This document shows positions 55,898 through 64,000 of a DNA stretch of 64,000 bases, one piece after another (positions within the stretch are counted from its first letter, which is position 1; every line of letters starts with the position of its first letter). Source of the DNA: Streptomyces diacarni (GTDB lineage: Bacteria; Actinomycetota; Actinomycetes; Streptomycetales; Streptomycetaceae); contig NZ_QOIN01000036.1 of assembly GCF_003323715.1 (NCBI RefSeq), positions 124,001-188,000 of the forward strand, given 5' to 3'. The notes beneath the pieces were generated by a model that was not told where the DNA came from, searched no databases, and worked only from the letters and a program-made list of their open reading frames with translations. Made by a program: the position numbers and the translations under genes.

Positions 55898-55951
55898 GTC
55901 GGCGCAGAGCGGAACTTGAGGTTCCCGCCGCCTCGACTCCGCGGCCCGCGC

Positions 55952-57484
55952 TCAGCGCGCCTCGGGGGAATCGCGCTCCTTCTGGCCGTCGCCAGGGGGC
56001 GCCCCGCTCGGCGCGGAGACCTCGATGAACTCGGCGCGTTTGTTCTCCGTGAGCCGCAGTATCGGCACCGCCTTGTTGCGCGGATCGCCGTTGTTGCGGA
56101 ACGACAGGAAGCCGCTGCCGCCGGGCACCCGCTGCTCCAGGTTCATCTTGTGGAACATGCGGCCCACCGACTCGCCGGTCACCTCACCGCCCCACTGCGC
56201 GGCCATGCCGGCGCCGCGCGCGGCCGTGAGCACCGCGTCGTGCGCCATGATGGCCTGTCCGTCGTCGCGGGTGTCGTGCGGGAACCAGCGGTCCAGCTCG
56301 CCGCCGTCGCGGAACTTGGCGGCCGTCGCGGCCGAGACCGCGCGCTTGCCCGCCGCACTGCCCTGCCACATGTCCGGGTGCGCCAGCCCGGTGTAGAGCA
56401 CTTCAACGCCGGTGTCGTAGGCGCGCTCCAGCTCGCGGCTGGTCAGGTTGCTGGTGTCGTCGCCTGTGACGACGAGGAAGTCCTCTCGCGTGCAGGTGCG
56501 GTTGGCGAGCGCGTCGAGGAAGTGGGTGAGGTGGCGGCCGCGTCCGGCGAAGAAGACGACCTGCGGCTTCTGCTGGCACAGCTGGCCCGTCATGTGGCGC
56601 AGTTCGTTCTCCCAGCCGGTGCTCGCGGACGAGTCGAACGTCAGCTCCTCGTCCGCGACGATCCGGTGCTCGCCGCCCTCGTCGCCGAACGCCTCCTCGA
56701 AGGCGGGGCCGAGGGTGTTGGCGTAGCGGTTCGTCGGTGCGATGTCCTGCACCACCACGGCCGTGCGGTACTTCTCCCGGCGCAGGAAGGCCGCCGCGGC
56801 CCGCGCCTCGTCGGTGTTGGGCGGCGCGACGCGCACGAAACCGTCGATGCTGTGGAAGTCGGTGGCGGTCATCGTGCCGGCCACCATCGCGATCCGGTGC
56901 CGCGACAGGGCCCGCAGCGCCGCCTTGTTCTCCTTCGTGCTGGGGCCGAGTCCGGTGACGGCCACCAGCCGGTCGGGGGCGTCCCTGCGCTCGGCGAGCT
57001 GGTCGACGACGTCCCACCAGTGCGCGGACTCGCTGCCCGGGTTGACGATCAGCAGCCGGATTCTGGGCGAGCCCCGCAGGTCGCCCGCGTTGTGCCGGCG
57101 CTGCGCCAGGTAGGCCCCTTCCAGCTCGTGCCGCACCGACTCCTCGGAGTTGCTGTCCTTGTCGGTGAGCGTGAACGTCGTCATGTACGCCACGCTGACG
57201 TACGGGGCGCCCTTCTCGGCCACGCGGTCGTTCTCCGCCTCGATCCGCCGGGAGACCTCCCGCAGATGCGGCGCGAAGACGTGCGAGCCGTCGCTGATTC
57301 CCACGCACTCCTGCTCGCCGGGGCGGCTGCGGACGTCCTTCTTGACGACGCCGTCGGCGCAGCGCGACTGCCGCTCCTGAACCCACTGGTAGGTGAGCGG
57401 CACCGCCACGCCGAGTACGGCGAGGGCGACCACGAGCGCGGCGACGCGCTTGACGATGTGGAGCGGCCAGGTGATCCGGAACAC
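55952..57484 (-). CDS. Membrane-anchored periplasmic-binding-fold protein (ABC binding-protein-like, no permease)
   Basis: A 510-residue protein. One transmembrane helix at residues about 10-30 (VKRVAALVVALAVLGVAVPL) without a lipobox anchors an outward domain. The domain has the type-I binding fold of branched-chain amino-acid receptors (RIRLLIVNPGSESAHWWDVV; DRLVAVTGLGPSTKENKAAL; AMVAGTMTATDFHS; FLVVTGDDTSNLTS). GTG 57484 follows GAAGGGTGAAGG. It lies 4 bases after the P-loop-like gene and no transporter is near, so a sensory role is more likely than uptake. Confidence 0.72.
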   Translation of the reverse strand: MFRITWPLHIVKRVAALVVALAVLGVAVPLTYQWVQERQSRCADGVVKKDVRSRPGEQECVGISDGSHVFAPHLREVSRRIEAENDRVAEKGAPYVSVAYMTTFTLTDKDSNSEESVRHELEGAYLAQRRHNAGDLRGSPRIRLLIVNPGSESAHWWDVVDQLAERRDAPDRLVAVTGLGPSTKENKAALRALSRHRIAMVAGTMTATDFHSIDGFVRVAPPNTDEARAAAAFLRREKYRTAVVVQDIAPTNRYANTLGPAFEEAFGDEGGEHRIVADEELTFDSSASTGWENELRHMTGQLCQQKPQVVFFAGRGRHLTHFLDALANRTCTREDFLVVTGDDTSNLTSRELERAYDTGVEVLYTGLAHPDMWQGSAAGKRAVSAATAAKFRDGGELDRWFPHDTRDDGQAIMAHDAVLTAARGAGMAAQWGGEVTGESVGRMFHKMNLEQRVPGGSGFLSFRNNGDPRNKAVPILRLTENKRAEFIEVSAPSGAPPGDGQKERDSPEAR

Positions 57485-57488
57485 GCCT

Positions 57489-59609
57489 TCACCCTTCCTC
57501 TGCGCACGTCTGCGGATGAATCCAACTGCGGTAGCGGTCGGCTTCGTTGAGCAGGTGGAGGCTGTCGCTGCCGGCGTGCTCCTCGGACAGCCGCTCGAAC
57601 CGGGCCGCCAGCGTCGGCCCGAGCCCCCGCTCGGGGTCGGTGAGCGGGTCGCTCCACAGCCATCGGGCCACCAGCAGGGCGCGCACCGCGGCCTCGATCC
57701 TGCTGCCCGCCGCGGGATCGTGGGTGAGCGGGCCCAGGACATCGCGGTAGACCTTGTCCTTGGGCACCAGGTTGGGGGCCGCGGCCACGGCGTCGAGTTC
57801 GGCGACCCATCCGGGCGTGTCCACCTCGTCCAGGCGCCGCACCAGGAAGGCGGTGACCGCACCGATCTGGTGCAGGGCCAGCCGGTGGTACATCGCGCGC
57901 AGCGGCTGCCCCTCGGCGGCGTGGTGATCGCTCAGCCGCTGGTGCGCGGTGACCCACTCGGCGGGCCGTTCCGCGAGCTGCCACAGCAGCAGCCGACGCG
58001 GCCAGGGGTGCAGCACGAGACGGCCGCTGCGCGGTCCGGGGGCGAGCAGGAACCCGGCGTGCGCCTTGCCGTACAGGGAACTGCCGGCCTGGGTGCCCGC
58101 CGCCTCGCCGCCGCCCGCGAGCACCCGGTACCCGACGGACAGGTCGGGCGTCGCGGCGCACAGGGCCAGCGCCGTCCGTTCGGCGTCGTCGAAGTCGGCC
58201 AGCAGAGCGCCCAGCGCGGCCTGCGCCAGTCCCGCACCCTCCGGGGCCGCGGGCGGTGGCTCGCGCTCGGTCCTGTGCGCTTCCCGGCGCTCGCGGTGCC
58301 GGTCCTGTGCGGAGTGTCCTGGCAGGGGCCTGTCCGGCAGGCGGCGCAGCCACAGTTCGCGCTCGTGTCCGCTGCCCGACGGCAGGTCCGCCTGGTCGAG
58401 CAGCGTCAGCACCTGTTCCACGGCGCGGGGCAGCCCGCAGGTGAGGCGGTGTACGAACGGGGTGAGCGTCGCGTCGCGCCGGGGCCGGTCCGAGAGCTGG
58501 AAGTGCACCTCGTCCAGCGTCAGATCCCGCAGCCGCAGCGGATACCAGGCGGCGCCGTCCCCGCGCGGCCTGCGCGCCCGCCAGTCGTCCAGCGACGCGG
58601 CGTCGGGCGCGGAGGCGGACCAGCCCCACTGCTCGCCGGTGGACGAGCCCCACTCCGGCAGCCACCTGTGGACGCTGGCGGCCACGGTGAGGGGATCGCC
58701 CGCCTCCGCTTCGGGACGGCCGGCGCGCCGGGCCGCGGTACGGGAGTCCTCGCGCGCCTTGACCAGCAGGTCGAGGAAGCGCCTTCCGTGGTGCGTGTGG
58801 CAGCCGTCGAGCAGCAGCAGGTACGAGGGCGGTGCGAACGACAGCTCCGCGTTGCGCCGCAGGTCCTCCAGGAACGCCGCGCACAGGACGCGGTCGAGCG
58901 TCGCCGCCTCGGCGGAGGAGCCCCGGCGCCAGTGGTTGAGCTCGATCACCGCGTCCCAGGGGTTGGAGCCGCCGGCCGACTGGTGTTCGGCGTACCAGCG
59001 CGCGCTCTCGGCGAACCGGTGCCGCGACAGCAGGCCCGAGACCATGCGCGCGCCCTCCCTGGCCGTGCCCTGGACCATGTCCTGGAACACCGCGGGGATG
59101 CCGAGGGGCAGCCCCAGCGCCGACTGGCCGACCTGGAGGAAGCCGGACAGATAGTCGCCGTGCGCCGCGAAGGCGCTGTTCTCGAACGTGCTCAGGCGGC
59201 GGTGGAGGTCCCGGCGCTGGTCCCGCCGCGAGACGGTGCTCAGGTCACCGACGTCGGTGTCGGAGGCCAGTAGCCCGAGCGTCAGCCGGGGGAAGCGCGA
59301 GACCCGGTAGCGGGCGAGTTTCCGCTCCAGCTGGCGTGCGATCAGGCCCAGCGCGTACCGGGGCCGCAGGGGCTGTTCGGAGCCGAAGTTGAGGTAGGCG
59401 AACGGCGCTCGGTCCGTACCGAACCGCGCCAGCAGCGCTCCGTGCGCCTCGCTCGCGCCCGCGCCGTGCGGTCCGAGCAGCACGATGAGGGGCCGCTCCG
59501 CCTCGGGCGGCAACTCCAGGCACTCGCCCACCAGCGGTACCAGTCCCGCGGGGCCCACGGGGCTGAACGGCCCCGCGCCCGGTGTGTACGCCTGTGTCAT
59601 CTCCCGCAC
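57489..59609 (-). CDS. Large P-loop-like protein with degenerate Walker A, partner of the binding-fold protein
   Basis: A 706-residue cytosolic protein. Residues about 40-55 carry LIVLLGPHGAGASEAHGALL, a Walker-A-like loop in which the Lys is replaced. A Walker-B-like YLLLLDGCHTHHG is near 275. The rest is helical with a possible winged-helix region near 440-560. It recalls NTPases of the STAND/AAA type, but catalysis is doubtful. GTG 59609 has AGGGGG upstream. Binding-fold and P-loop proteins adjacent in one operon suggest a signal relay; the function is unknown. Confidence 0.65.
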   Translation of the reverse strand: MREMTQAYTPGAGPFSPVGPAGLVPLVGECLELPPEAERPLIVLLGPHGAGASEAHGALLARFGTDRAPFAYLNFGSEQPLRPRYALGLIARQLERKLARYRVSRFPRLTLGLLASDTDVGDLSTVSRRDQRRDLHRRLSTFENSAFAAHGDYLSGFLQVGQSALGLPLGIPAVFQDMVQGTAREGARMVSGLLSRHRFAESARWYAEHQSAGGSNPWDAVIELNHWRRGSSAEAATLDRVLCAAFLEDLRRNAELSFAPPSYLLLLDGCHTHHGRRFLDLLVKAREDSRTAARRAGRPEAEAGDPLTVAASVHRWLPEWGSSTGEQWGWSASAPDAASLDDWRARRPRGDGAAWYPLRLRDLTLDEVHFQLSDRPRRDATLTPFVHRLTCGLPRAVEQVLTLLDQADLPSGSGHERELWLRRLPDRPLPGHSAQDRHRERREAHRTEREPPPAAPEGAGLAQAALGALLADFDDAERTALALCAATPDLSVGYRVLAGGGEAAGTQAGSSLYGKAHAGFLLAPGPRSGRLVLHPWPRRLLLWQLAERPAEWVTAHQRLSDHHAAEGQPLRAMYHRLALHQIGAVTAFLVRRLDEVDTPGWVAELDAVAAAPNLVPKDKVYRDVLGPLTHDPAAGSRIEAAVRALLVARWLWSDPLTDPERGLGPTLAARFERLSEEHAGSDSLHLLNEADRYRSWIHPQTCAEEG

Positions 59610-59899
59610 CCCGATCCCCCTCGCGCGCCCCCCGCGCGCGGCGCATCGCGCCCAGTGAGGAGGATGCCACCATCTGTGGCCACCTGTCAGGGGTACGACA
59701 GACGCGGCAGAGGACCGGAGTTACTTTCCCCTCATAGGGCTTACAGTCCTTTCGGGTTGTTGACCCGCTTTTTCGGCTGTTCAGGTGATGTGCGGGCGTA
59801 TGCACGGCCGTAGACGTGGACGACCTGCGCCGATGTCCCCTGGGCCGCCGCGTTGGAGGCCGGCCACAACACCATCATCCGGGTGGCGAACGCGGCAGG

Positions 59900-60135
59900 C
59901 GCCAATGAGCCGTCACCGACAGACCGATGGGGGAGAGCAGCAGTTCGCCGATGGCGAGAACGCGAAACTGCCCAGCAGCCACAGCGGGTCGCTCTTGCCG
60001 GGCTGCATCGCGGGCAGGACGAGCAGCACGTGGGAGAGCCCGGCCAGTACCAGCCCGCAGCCGAACTCGACCGGCGCGGACGGTGCCCGCGGGCCCCACC
60101 GCACCCACAGCACCGCGAAGAGCGGCGCGGGGCCG
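59900..60135 (-). pseudogene. Relic of a POT-family peptide transporter
   Basis: On the minus strand one frame reads LFAVLWVRWGPRAPSAPVEF and continues to PLWLLGSFAF, then the neighbouring frame reads LAIGELLLSPIGLSVT. Together they match a contiguous late segment of proton-dependent oligopeptide transporters, with a one-base frameshift near 59955-59970. There is no start or full-length frame. The rest of the gap 59610-59899 shows no gene. Confidence 0.7.
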
Positions 60136-60139
60136 CGCG

Positions 60140-60886
60140 CTACTGCCGCGCTTCGCGCGGAAGGGGGCCCCATCGGCTGCCCCCCTCGACTGCGACGGTT
60201 TTTCCGGGGGCGATCTCGGTGAACCCGGCGTCCTGGACGACCGGGAGCCCGCCGGTGGTCAGGTCGTGCCAGTGCGCGCTGTCGCGTGCCGGGCGCACCG
60301 CCAGGGGGAAGCCCGCTTCGCGCCAGGCGGCCCGCGCGGCGGGGTCCAGCCGCCACCAGGCGAGCTGCGCGCCGTGGCCCGCCTGCGCCATCGCCTTGCC
60401 CGCCGACATCTCAAGACCGGGGTTGAGCCACAGCACGGGTGTGCCGGCGTCCGGTGCGGGTAGTGGTCCGGTCTCCGCCAGGTCGGTGCCGGAGACCTGG
60501 AGCCGCGCCAGCTCCTTGGGCCAGCCGTCCAGCGGGACCGGCGGGAAGACGCGTACTTCGGCGCGGTCGCCGGTCACCGTGAGCCCGCCCAGCGGTTCCG
60601 TGCGCCGCCACTCTGCGCCCCGGGCCCGCCGCACCACCTTGCGGATCTGCAGGTCCTCCCACCGCCGCACGCGCGCGTGCCACGCCCCCGTCTCCTCCAC
60701 CGTGCGCGGATCGGACAGCAGCGCCAGTACCGCGCGGGCCGCCGTCTGGAGCGCGTCCGTACGTGCGGGCGGGTCGGTCCGCTCGATGCGGACGACGAGG
60801 GGGAGGACGTAGCGGTCGGGCCCGGCGCCGGGCTGCTCGCAGGACGCGGCGGGCTCCGGGGCGGTCGAAGAGGGGGAATCGGTCAC
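60140..60886 (-). CDS. PTH2-like peptidyl-tRNA hydrolase
   Basis: A 248-residue protein. The C-terminal half carries the PTH2 pattern MSAGKAMAQAGHGAQLAWW and DAGFTEIAPGKTVAVEG. The N-terminal 110 residues are an actinobacterial extension. PTH2 enzymes release peptides from tRNA in archaea and eukaryotes; this bacterial subfamily is annotated by homology only. The GTG at 60886 is preceded by CAGACT 6 bases upstream, so it is probably leaderless. It overlaps no neighbour and diverges from the ABC genes. Confidence 0.72.
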   Translation of the reverse strand: MTDSPSSTAPEPAASCEQPGAGPDRYVLPLVVRIERTDPPARTDALQTAARAVLALLSDPRTVEETGAWHARVRRWEDLQIRKVVRRARGAEWRRTEPLGGLTVTGDRAEVRVFPPVPLDGWPKELARLQVSGTDLAETGPLPAPDAGTPVLWLNPGLEMSAGKAMAQAGHGAQLAWWRLDPAARAAWREAGFPLAVRPARDSAHWHDLTTGGLPVVQDAGFTEIAPGKTVAVEGGSRWGPLPREARQ

Positions 60887-60892
60887 CTGGTC

Positions 60893-60912
60893 AGTCTGCC
60901 AGCGGCTAGCGT
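60893..60912. promoter_or_regulatory. Overlapping divergent leaderless promoters
   Basis: Leftward CAGACT (60893-60898) is 6 bases from GTG 60886, and rightward TAGCGT (60907-60912) is 7 bases from ATG 60920. Only 33 bases separate the starts, so the two promoters must interfere. Confidence 0.5.
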
Positions 60913-60919
60913 GACCCCC

Positions 60920-61873
60920 ATGAGCTGGGCTGTCACGCTGGACGACGTGGGGCGCCGGTACCGGGCGGGCGGGACGTGGGTGTTGCGCGGTGTCGACCTG
61001 GAGGTGCGCGCGGGCACTTTGCTGCGCGTCGAAGGCGGCAACGGCACCGGCAAGTCCACCCTGCTCCGGCTGCTCGCCGGAATCGAGGCCCCGAGCGCGG
61101 GCCGGGTGCGGGGGCTGCCCGGGGTGCGCGGATACGTCCCCGAACGCTTCCCCGCCGCCCTGCCGCTGACCGCTGCCGCATACGTCACCCACCTGGGGCG
61201 CGTGCGCGGGCTGCGCGGGCGTGCGGCCGCCCGGGAGGGCACGCGCTGGCTGGAGCGCCTCGGCGCGGACCGGTACGCGGGCACGCGTATGCGGGAGCTG
61301 TCCAAGGGCAGCAGCCAGAAGGTGGCCGTGGCCCAGGCCCTCGTCGGGCGTCCTCCCCTGCTGGTGCTCGACGAGGCGTGGACCGGTCTCGACCAGCCGG
61401 CCCGCGCGGTCCTCGACGAGGTGGTGCGCGAGCGGGTCGCCGAGGGCGGAGCGGTGGTCTTCGTGGATCACGACCCCGCACGGCTGGCGGCGGACGCGGA
61501 CGCCGTCGTACGGGTCGCGGCGGACGGCCGGGTGGAGAGGGACCAGGGCGTTCCGCGCGCTCGCGCCGGTGCCCCACCGCGCTCCCCGGCGCCCCACTTC
61601 CGCATCGAGGCGTGGGGGACGCCGGGTGCCGGTGCGCCTGCCGGGCTGCCGAGCGGTGCCCGCTGCCGGGTGGCCCCGGGTGGTGCGTTGTCCCTGACGG
61701 TGCCCGCCGCCGCCTCGGACGCGGCCCTGCGCACCCTGCTGGCGGCACACCCGGGCTGGCACGTGCGCTCCGTACGGCAGGAGGACGCCGCACGGGAGGA
61801 GGAGCACGCCGTATGCGAGACGGACTCCGTACGGGAGGAGAACTCCGGGTGGGGGGAGGCGGGACGGGGATGA
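60920..61873 (+). CDS. ABC transporter ATP-binding protein
   Basis: A 317-residue ATPase. Walker A GGNGTGKSTLLRLLAG, signature ELSKGSSQKVAVAQAL (a KGSSQ variant), Walker B LLVLDEAWTGLDQPA and the switch FVDHDPARLA. The last 110 residues are an acidic, low-complexity tail. With the next permease it resembles a small exporter of unknown cargo. ATG 60920 has no ribosome site and is leaderless. Its stop overlaps the permease start (ATGA). Confidence 0.88.
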   Translation: MSWAVTLDDVGRRYRAGGTWVLRGVDLEVRAGTLLRVEGGNGTGKSTLLRLLAGIEAPSAGRVRGLPGVRGYVPERFPAALPLTAAAYVTHLGRVRGLRGRAAAREGTRWLERLGADRYAGTRMRELSKGSSQKVAVAQALVGRPPLLVLDEAWTGLDQPARAVLDEVVRERVAEGGAVVFVDHDPARLAADADAVVRVAADGRVERDQGVPRARAGAPPRSPAPHFRIEAWGTPGAGAPAGLPSGARCRVAPGGALSLTVPAAASDAALRTLLAAHPGWHVRSVRQEDAAREEEHAVCETDSVREENSGWGEAGRG

Positions 61874-62547
61874 GAGAGACACTCGCACTGACGCGCTACC
61901 AGCTCGCGGTACTCCTGCGCTCCCAGCGCTGGCTCGCGCCGCTGCTGCTGTACGCGGCGCTCCTGGCGGTCGGCGTGCGCGCGGGCGATCCGGTGCTGGA
62001 CTCCCTCGGGTTCGCCGCCGCCGCGCTGCTGCCCACCGCGGTGTGGCTGGTGCGCGTCTGCGTGACGGCCGAGCCGGCCGCGGCCCGGCACTGCGCCGCG
62101 GCCGCCACGGGGCCCGGCCGCGCCCACCTCGGGGGTGTCGCGGCCGGTGCGGTGGCGGCCGCCGTGCTGGGAGCGGCGGCGGTGGGCCTCGTCACGGCGG
62201 TGGGCAGCCGGGGGAGCACGGACGGCGGGGACGCCGTCCCCGCCGCGTCCGCGGTGGTGGCCGGCGTGTGCGGGATCCTCACGTGCGTGCTGGTGGGGAC
62301 GGCCGTGGGCGTGCTGTGCAACCGCCCGCTGGTCAGGTCGCGGGGTTACGCGGTGGCGGCGTCCGTGCTGGGGACGGTCGCGGCTCTGGTGGCGGGCGCC
62401 TCGCCGGCGCGTGCGGCGGTCGGCGCGCTGTCCCGCGCCTCGGCGCGGGGAAGCGTGGACGTGCCGTGGGTGCCGCTGCTGTGCGCGCTGGGGGTGGCGG
62501 GGCTCGCCGCGTGCGCCGCCTGCGCCGTGGCGGCCCGCCGCCCGTGA
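61870..62547 (+). CDS. ABC exporter membrane protein
   Basis: A 225-residue protein with six hydrophobic segments, starting ETLALTRYQLAVLLRSQRWL as in ABC-2-type membrane partners. Its Ala/Val/Gly richness limits family assignment. Translational coupling to the ATPase supports that they form one exporter. The cargo is unknown. Confidence 0.78.
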   Translation: MRETLALTRYQLAVLLRSQRWLAPLLLYAALLAVGVRAGDPVLDSLGFAAAALLPTAVWLVRVCVTAEPAAARHCAAAATGPGRAHLGGVAAGAVAAAVLGAAAVGLVTAVGSRGSTDGGDAVPAASAVVAGVCGILTCVLVGTAVGVLCNRPLVRSRGYAVAASVLGTVAALVAGASPARAAVGALSRASARGSVDVPWVPLLCALGVAGLAACAACAVAARRP

Positions 62548-62550
62548 CAG

Positions 62551-62580
62551 CCCGCCCCCGGGAACTCCCCCGGGGGCGGG
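62551..62580. terminator. Bidirectional terminator
   Basis: CCCGCCCCCGGG pairs with CCCGGGGGCGGG (12 bp) around a 6-base loop, between the convergent exporter and PhoX-like genes. Confidence 0.85.
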
Positions 62581-62586
62581 GCGGTG

Positions 62587-64000
<1,414 letters not shown>

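Noticed and set aside
55952..57862. Longer start for the binding-fold protein at 57862
   Set aside because: It would overlap the P-loop gene in another frame; the GTG at 57484 has a ribosome site and directly precedes the membrane helix.
59610..59880. RNA gene in the gap upstream of the P-loop gene
   Set aside because: No cloverleaf, strong hairpin or promoter-terminator pair could be seen.

Overview
The window is about 72% G+C by eye, with strong third-position G/C bias, GTG starts, GTGA/ATGA gene overlaps and many leaderless starts. Together with a whiI developmental gene, an actinobacterial haem cluster and DasR-type sites, this points to a Streptomyces chromosome. From memory, the gene order murA-like/aconitase, ngc/rok7B7/xylFGH, dxs, fadAB/rnd/whiI/hemE, hemG/hemQ follows the SCO5998-SCO6042 part of the S. 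coelicolor core genome, with species-specific pieces interspersed. I see no rRNA, tRNA, CRISPR array, insertion sequence or prophage.

Layout. 1-2.5 kb: a cut gene divergent from an AtzG/AtzE-type amidase pair, plus a TetR regulator; two related palindromes suggest one circuit. 2.6-3.4 kb: a DUF574-type methyltransferase. 3.5-10.7 kb: an HTH-MurA fusion, a small DNA-binding protein, an APC permease and aconitase; the fusion gene and the aconitase gene carry the same palindrome. 10.8-14.3 kb: a secreted GH92 mannosidase. 14.7-21.7 kb: two ABC sugar importers (NgcEFG-type and a second), each behind a DasR-like box. 21.9-26.7 kb: ROK regulator and XylFGH importer. 26.8-34.3 kb: probable accessory block with a DUF4132 pair, a SARP/NB-ARC regulator with a small membrane protein, a 58-bp perfect palindrome and a degenerate repeat array. 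34.3-41 kb: dxs, a GT39-like membrane transferase and a WXG100-like/DUF6571 pair. 41-44.4 kb: beta-oxidation operon. 44.7-46.8 kb: RNase D and whiI. 48.3-53.9 kb: DUF3000 protein, hemE, a CoA-disulfide-reductase-like flavoprotein, hemG and hemQ. 53.9-59.6 kb: a secreted aminopeptidase and a two-gene unit joining a membrane-anchored binding protein to a P-loop-like protein. 59.9-60.1 kb: a frameshifted peptide-transporter relic. 60.1-64 kb: PTH2-like hydrolase, a small ABC exporter and a Tat-exported PhoX-like protein cut by the window end.

How they work together. The middle of the window is a carbohydrate-scavenging block: mannosidase, chito-oligosaccharide-type importers, xylose-type importer and the ROK regulator. 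The right part is haem synthesis by the coproporphyrin-dependent route (hemE, hemG, hemQ). The best candidates for new biology are regulatory: the HTH-MurA/aconitase operator pair, the TetR/amidase operator pair, the whiI control region, and the binding-protein/P-loop unit of unknown function.
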